From assembly GCA_011763485.2 (NCBI GenBank), contig JAANSK020284268.1:1-20380 (forward strand): a stretch of DNA of 20,380 nucleotides, written 5' to 3'. The stretch's first letter is position 1. Every line of letters starts with the position of its first letter. This stretch comes from Isoetes engelmannii. Lineage: Eukaryota > Streptophyta > Lycopodiopsida > Isoetales > Isoetaceae. The notes below the pieces were generated by a model that saw only the letters and a program-made list of their open reading frames with translations, searched no databases and was not told the origin of the DNA. Below, piece by piece: positions 17,444 through 20,380 of the stretch. The translations under genes were made by a program, and so were the position numbers.

Positions 17444-17998
17444 ACATAGAAAGTAAGGAAGGAAGGAGAAAGTAGATAGTATATATAACGTGTAATCTGG
17501 AGTGCATCTTGATAAGGAGTTTAGAAGGATTTTAAAGTGGTTATTTTATCTAGCAAAGTCTTGCATTCAGTGGACCAATAAATAGGATTGATTCCTTGAA
17601 CAACGATATTTTGTGTAATGGCCCTAGCCTTTACGGGTTTCCATTCAATAATTCTTTGTAGTTACTTATCCATGATTCTCTACTCATTCATCTACTTGTT
17701 AGTCCATAGCTTATGCAACCAAAACTCAATCCATAAGTGTCGAAGTCAAATTAATTGTCAATAGGAGCGTCAAATATCACAAAAAATGGTTCGTCGCGTA
17801 AAACGTATAATAATACGGCTATTATGCAAAGGTTTTCATATGATTGTGTTGTTGTATTTGTGTGAAGTATAATAGCAGTATTTATAGAGTGCGCTATGTA
17901 TCTTTGGCAAGTTTTGGATTGTGAACCATTGATTTGCGTATGCATGCCCTGGCCATGCATCCACAAGTATTTTCTTATTTACTCTTTTTCTTTTGCAG
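17444..17998. other. Intergenic, nothing recognised
   Basis: AT-rich sequence without a credible gene. It ends in the strong pyrimidine-rich acceptor of the exon candidate at 17999. Confidence 0.4.
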
Positions 17999-18089
17999 GG
18001 TCATGTTGTGCAATCTTGGACGATGGAGTTTATTCTTGCCACTGCAATCATGCTCTTCCTTTGTGTGCAGACAGCTTTTGTGATATTAG
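17999..18089 (+). other. Orphan exon candidate encoding a membrane segment
   Basis: This 91-nt segment is framed by an excellent acceptor (TTTACTCTTTTTCTTTTGCAG) and donor (TTAG|GTAAGTG). In frame 1 it encodes GHVVQSWTMEFILATAIMLF followed by more hydrophobic residues, one membrane helix. Q-x-W-x-x-EFI is loosely like the fourth helix of plant aquaporins (MIP family), but NPA motifs and neighbouring exons were not found. Another frame is also open. It may be an exon of a gene extending beyond the window or a relic. Confidence 0.3.
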
Positions 18090-18114
18090 GTAAGTGTCGT
18101 CATATTCATCATTC

Positions 18115-18276
18115 TGCTTACTTTTTTGTTGTGTATGGTATAGTAAAGCCCGGCCCTGTTTAATCCGATATTGTGCTGTGGAAACCAGTTCTAGTGTGCT
18201 TACTTTTTTGTTGTGTATGGTACAGTAAAGCCTCGCCTATTTAATCTGATATTGTACTGTGGAAACCAGTTCTAGT
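18115..18276. repeat. 2 x about 82-bp tandem duplication
   Basis: The unit at 18115-18196 is repeated at 18197-18276. Each starts TGCTTACTTTTTTGTTGTGT and ends GGAAACCAGTTCTAGT, with a handful of differences. It begins 25 bp after the exon candidate. Confidence 0.9.
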
Positions 18277-18288
18277 TGCTATCTATGC

Positions 18289-18416
18289 ATTCAACCTGCT
18301 AAGACCTTCAAATCTACTATAGCCGAAACCTGATTGGTTTCCTTGTGTTGGAATTCAACCTGCTAAGTCCTTCAGATCTGTTGTAGCTGAAACTTGATTG
18401 GTTTCCTTGTGTTGGA
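18289..18416. repeat. 2 x 64-bp tandem duplication
   Basis: The unit at 18289-18352 is repeated at 18353-18416. Each starts ATTCAACCTGCTAAG and ends TTCCTTGTGTTGGA, with several differences. It is unrelated in sequence to the duplication immediately before it. Confidence 0.9.
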
Positions 18417-19137
18417 AATTGAAAGTTTCCGGCAAAATCTGCTTATGGCTGCAAGACCCTGATTTTCCCCTGTTGCTTAAACCTCCAACCCTCTTGATTA
18501 TTCCACCAGCCTGAGTTCGCCTAGAGGTCTTCAATCTGGCCTGTAGGCCGCCCTTCTATGTTTCCAGTTCTAGTTTTGGTCTGTTGGAAGAAGGCCGCCA
18601 TGCCTATCATACGACCTCCTTCATGAATCCTCAGGCCCTCAGTTCGTGAATGCTCAGGCCTACTGACCTATTTCGGCCTCCTGGATCAAGGCCGTAATGC
18701 CTTTGGCTTTGCAACATCCATTTCCAGTTTCCTGGAACAAGCCCCTGAGCGGATCTGCTAGCTCCGAAGGACATACCTCCATCTCTACATGCCACGCCAC
18801 AGTCGGCCACGGTCCAGCATTTTGCCCTAAAAACTTTGTGCCTTTGCTTTTTTGTTTTTTCATATTAGTTGTTTGTTTTTCTTGTTTTTTTGATAAAACT
18901 TTATTTAGCATGTTGGCATATCTTTTTGGTCGTTTTATTCACCATGTTATTGTGGATGTTGTTCTTATCAGGCACAATGATGTTAAGGAACTCGGCAAGG
19001 AGGAGGCAACCCAATCGCGAAGGTCACAAGGCCCCCAAAAATGAACTTGCATTAAAAATCATCATAAGAACCAGTATGTATGTGATTTTTTTCTACACTA
19101 ATTCACAATGTCAACAGAAACCATGTGTTCTTTATAG
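18417..19137. other. Anonymous stretch, partly GC-richer
   Basis: The part at 18480-18840 is richer in C and T and contains repeated CTCAGGCC words. Frames at 18697-19044 (plus) and 18660-18911 (minus) are open, but neither resembles a known family. It may be a decayed repeat. Confidence 0.3.
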
Positions 19138-19490
19138 TTTTGCAAAACCATTAGTAGTTCATATCATATATTTTGTACCGATTCTAAAATTCACACTAGT
19201 TTTTAGAAATCATCATTAATTCGTATGATGGTTTTTATGCCTAAATTGAATTCGCAAAATCAGTGCTAGTTCATGTCATGTTTAATTACCTGAATTCTAC
19301 ATCCTATAATAGTTTTTTGAAATCATTACTAGTTTGGGAGATGTGGTTTTAAACATATATAGGTTTTGCAGAACCATTGCTAGTTTATACCATATTTAAC
19401 TATATGCATATTCAATTTTACAATGGTTTTCCGAAATCATCATTAATTTATGTGATGGTTTTTACACATATTTTTAATATTATAATTTTG
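19138..19490. repeat. Decayed satellite with alternating monomers (about 113-bp dimer)
   Basis: Six related monomers are anchored at CATTAGTAGTT-like words at 19149, 19211, 19261, 19324, 19375 and 19438. The spacings are 62, 50, 63, 51 and 63 bp. Alternate monomers match best, giving a dimer period of 112-114 bp. Each carries a core like AAATCATCATTAATT or AACCATTGCTAGTT. There is no coding capacity. Confidence 0.7.
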
Positions 19491-20277
19491 GATGCTTTCA
19501 CATGGTAGTTGTCGATATCTGCAAAGATGTTATGATTTTCTCTATGTAGTAATCCACTATGCTTGTTATTAGAATATTATTGATTAGTAATTCCAGCTAT
19601 TCTGTTTAATTTTTCAAGCGTAGCACATTTTTTCTAAACATATTCTCTACTTTATTTGTTCTGAAGGATAAATTTTATTTTCCAACTCCATGATTCGAAT
19701 TTGAAGTATCTCTAGTACCGTACGACTAAACTAATCTTATGGAATCCATTTTTGAGCTATCAAAAGAAGTGAAATATGGCATTTGGCTATGGTTGAAAAT
19801 AGACTTGTCCTTGTTTCTGTGATTCCTTCACAGGGCATCCCTTTTGGCAGAATCGCCAGAATTGCACAATAACTGCACAGTCATGCTGACTACGCCTACA
19901 CCTTAGCACAATTGTTGCTCAAATTTTTAAGCACGGAGAACTCGGCCAATCCAGCTCCAAATCGGTTCAAAATGAGAGAGATTAGACTTGTTATCCTTGC
20001 AAATCAAAAACTGGATCAAGTGCCTCCAGATTTGATTAGTTGCAAGAGGGCAAAAATCTTCCCTCAAAATTCGCAGTAATCTAGTTACTGCGCAGTTGGG
20101 TGGGTAATTCCATCAAACGAATTTTTTTTGATGTGATTTCGCCGGGAGGGATATCTCTGTTGCGGAATCACCAAGTTTATTTTCATCCTTTAGCTACTGT
20201 GTTATTTAGTCGATTGAATAACAACTGTGTCAACTGTTTTGCAAATTCCTAGCTATTTTGAACTAAAGGATTGTTCA
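19491..20277. other. Intergenic, nothing recognised
   Basis: AT-rich sequence without a credible gene, tRNA or long repeat. Confidence 0.4.
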
Positions 20278-20380
20278 AAATGTGTGGTGAGTTGGTATAG
20301 GCCTAGTAATGCCAAAATAATTGTGCATTTGGTCAAGGGTTCAAACCTTGTCAATGTCAATTATATTTGGGAGTTGGTTA
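20278..20380 (+). mobile_element. SINE-like element head, cut by the window edge
   Basis: A good pol III A box (TGGTGAGTTGGT, 20285-20296) is followed about 43 bp later by a B box (GGTTCAAACC, 20339-20348), as in tRNA-derived SINEs. The stem pairing expected of a working tRNA is not evident, so a tRNA gene is unlikely. GGTCAAGGGTTCAA is shared with the minus-strand element near 10080. Confidence 0.55.

Noticed and set aside
2164-18089. A single aquaporin gene linking the membrane-like segments at 2164-2421 and 17999-18089
   Set aside because: They lie on opposite strands about 15.6 kb apart with unrelated genes between them, and neither shows an NPA motif.
20278-20380. A tRNA gene at the right edge, because A and B boxes are present
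   Set aside because: No acceptor, D or anticodon stem pairing is evident and the box spacing is stretched. A SINE head fits better.

Overview
The window looks like nuclear DNA of a land plant. It is AT-rich, genes are sparse and carry spliceosomal introns, much of the rest is repeats, and the recognisable genes are plant organelle genes. The PPR fragment is written in a style common in seedless vascular plants such as ferns, but this placement is an inference. No rRNA, canonical tRNA gene, CRISPR array or prokaryotic operon was seen.

Layout. 1-2160: repeats and anonymous sequence, including a long-inverted-repeat element at 446-854. 2160-3851: short coding-like exons, the best being a 50-residue single-pass membrane protein at 2750-2902; an exon pair at 3163-3332 and 3752-3851 is weaker. 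3852-6440: AT-rich intergenic sequence with small tandem duplications, one of them a perfect 2 x 88 bp. 6447-8794: a repeat complex built from two more copies of the 446-854 element, a direct duplication of about 0.66 kb, and between the duplicates a cluster of 14 GCATGC palindromes. 8795-9085: a purine-rich tract. 9983-10125: a SINE-like element on the minus strand.

10700-12130 holds an alternative oxidase (AOX) gene on the plus strand. Its four exons, GT-AG splice sites and iron-ligand motifs are recognisable, but exon 3 is 10 nt shorter than the family's usual 489 nt and the reading frame breaks before the last iron-binding motif. Both redox-control cysteines are replaced. 12559-16213 holds a convergent minus-strand gene for a probable plastid membrane protein with a DnaJ-type zinc finger. 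Its four exons join in phase to give 156 residues. Its roughly 3-kb second intron has collected a PPR gene fragment, a duplicated block and a Tourist-like MITE. Upstream of it lie an I-box and a G-box, a second small inverted-repeat element and a second Tourist-like copy.

17249-17443 holds a short remnant resembling the C-terminus of hAT-type transposases. 17999-18089 is a well-framed orphan exon encoding a membrane segment. 18115-18416 has two adjacent tandem duplications. 19138-19490 is a decayed satellite with alternating monomer lengths. The right edge carries the head of a second SINE-like element.

The two confident genes both point to organelles: AOX to mitochondrial respiration, and the zinc-finger protein probably to plastid protein assembly. 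They converge with 429 bp between their stop codons. I see no sign that they act together.
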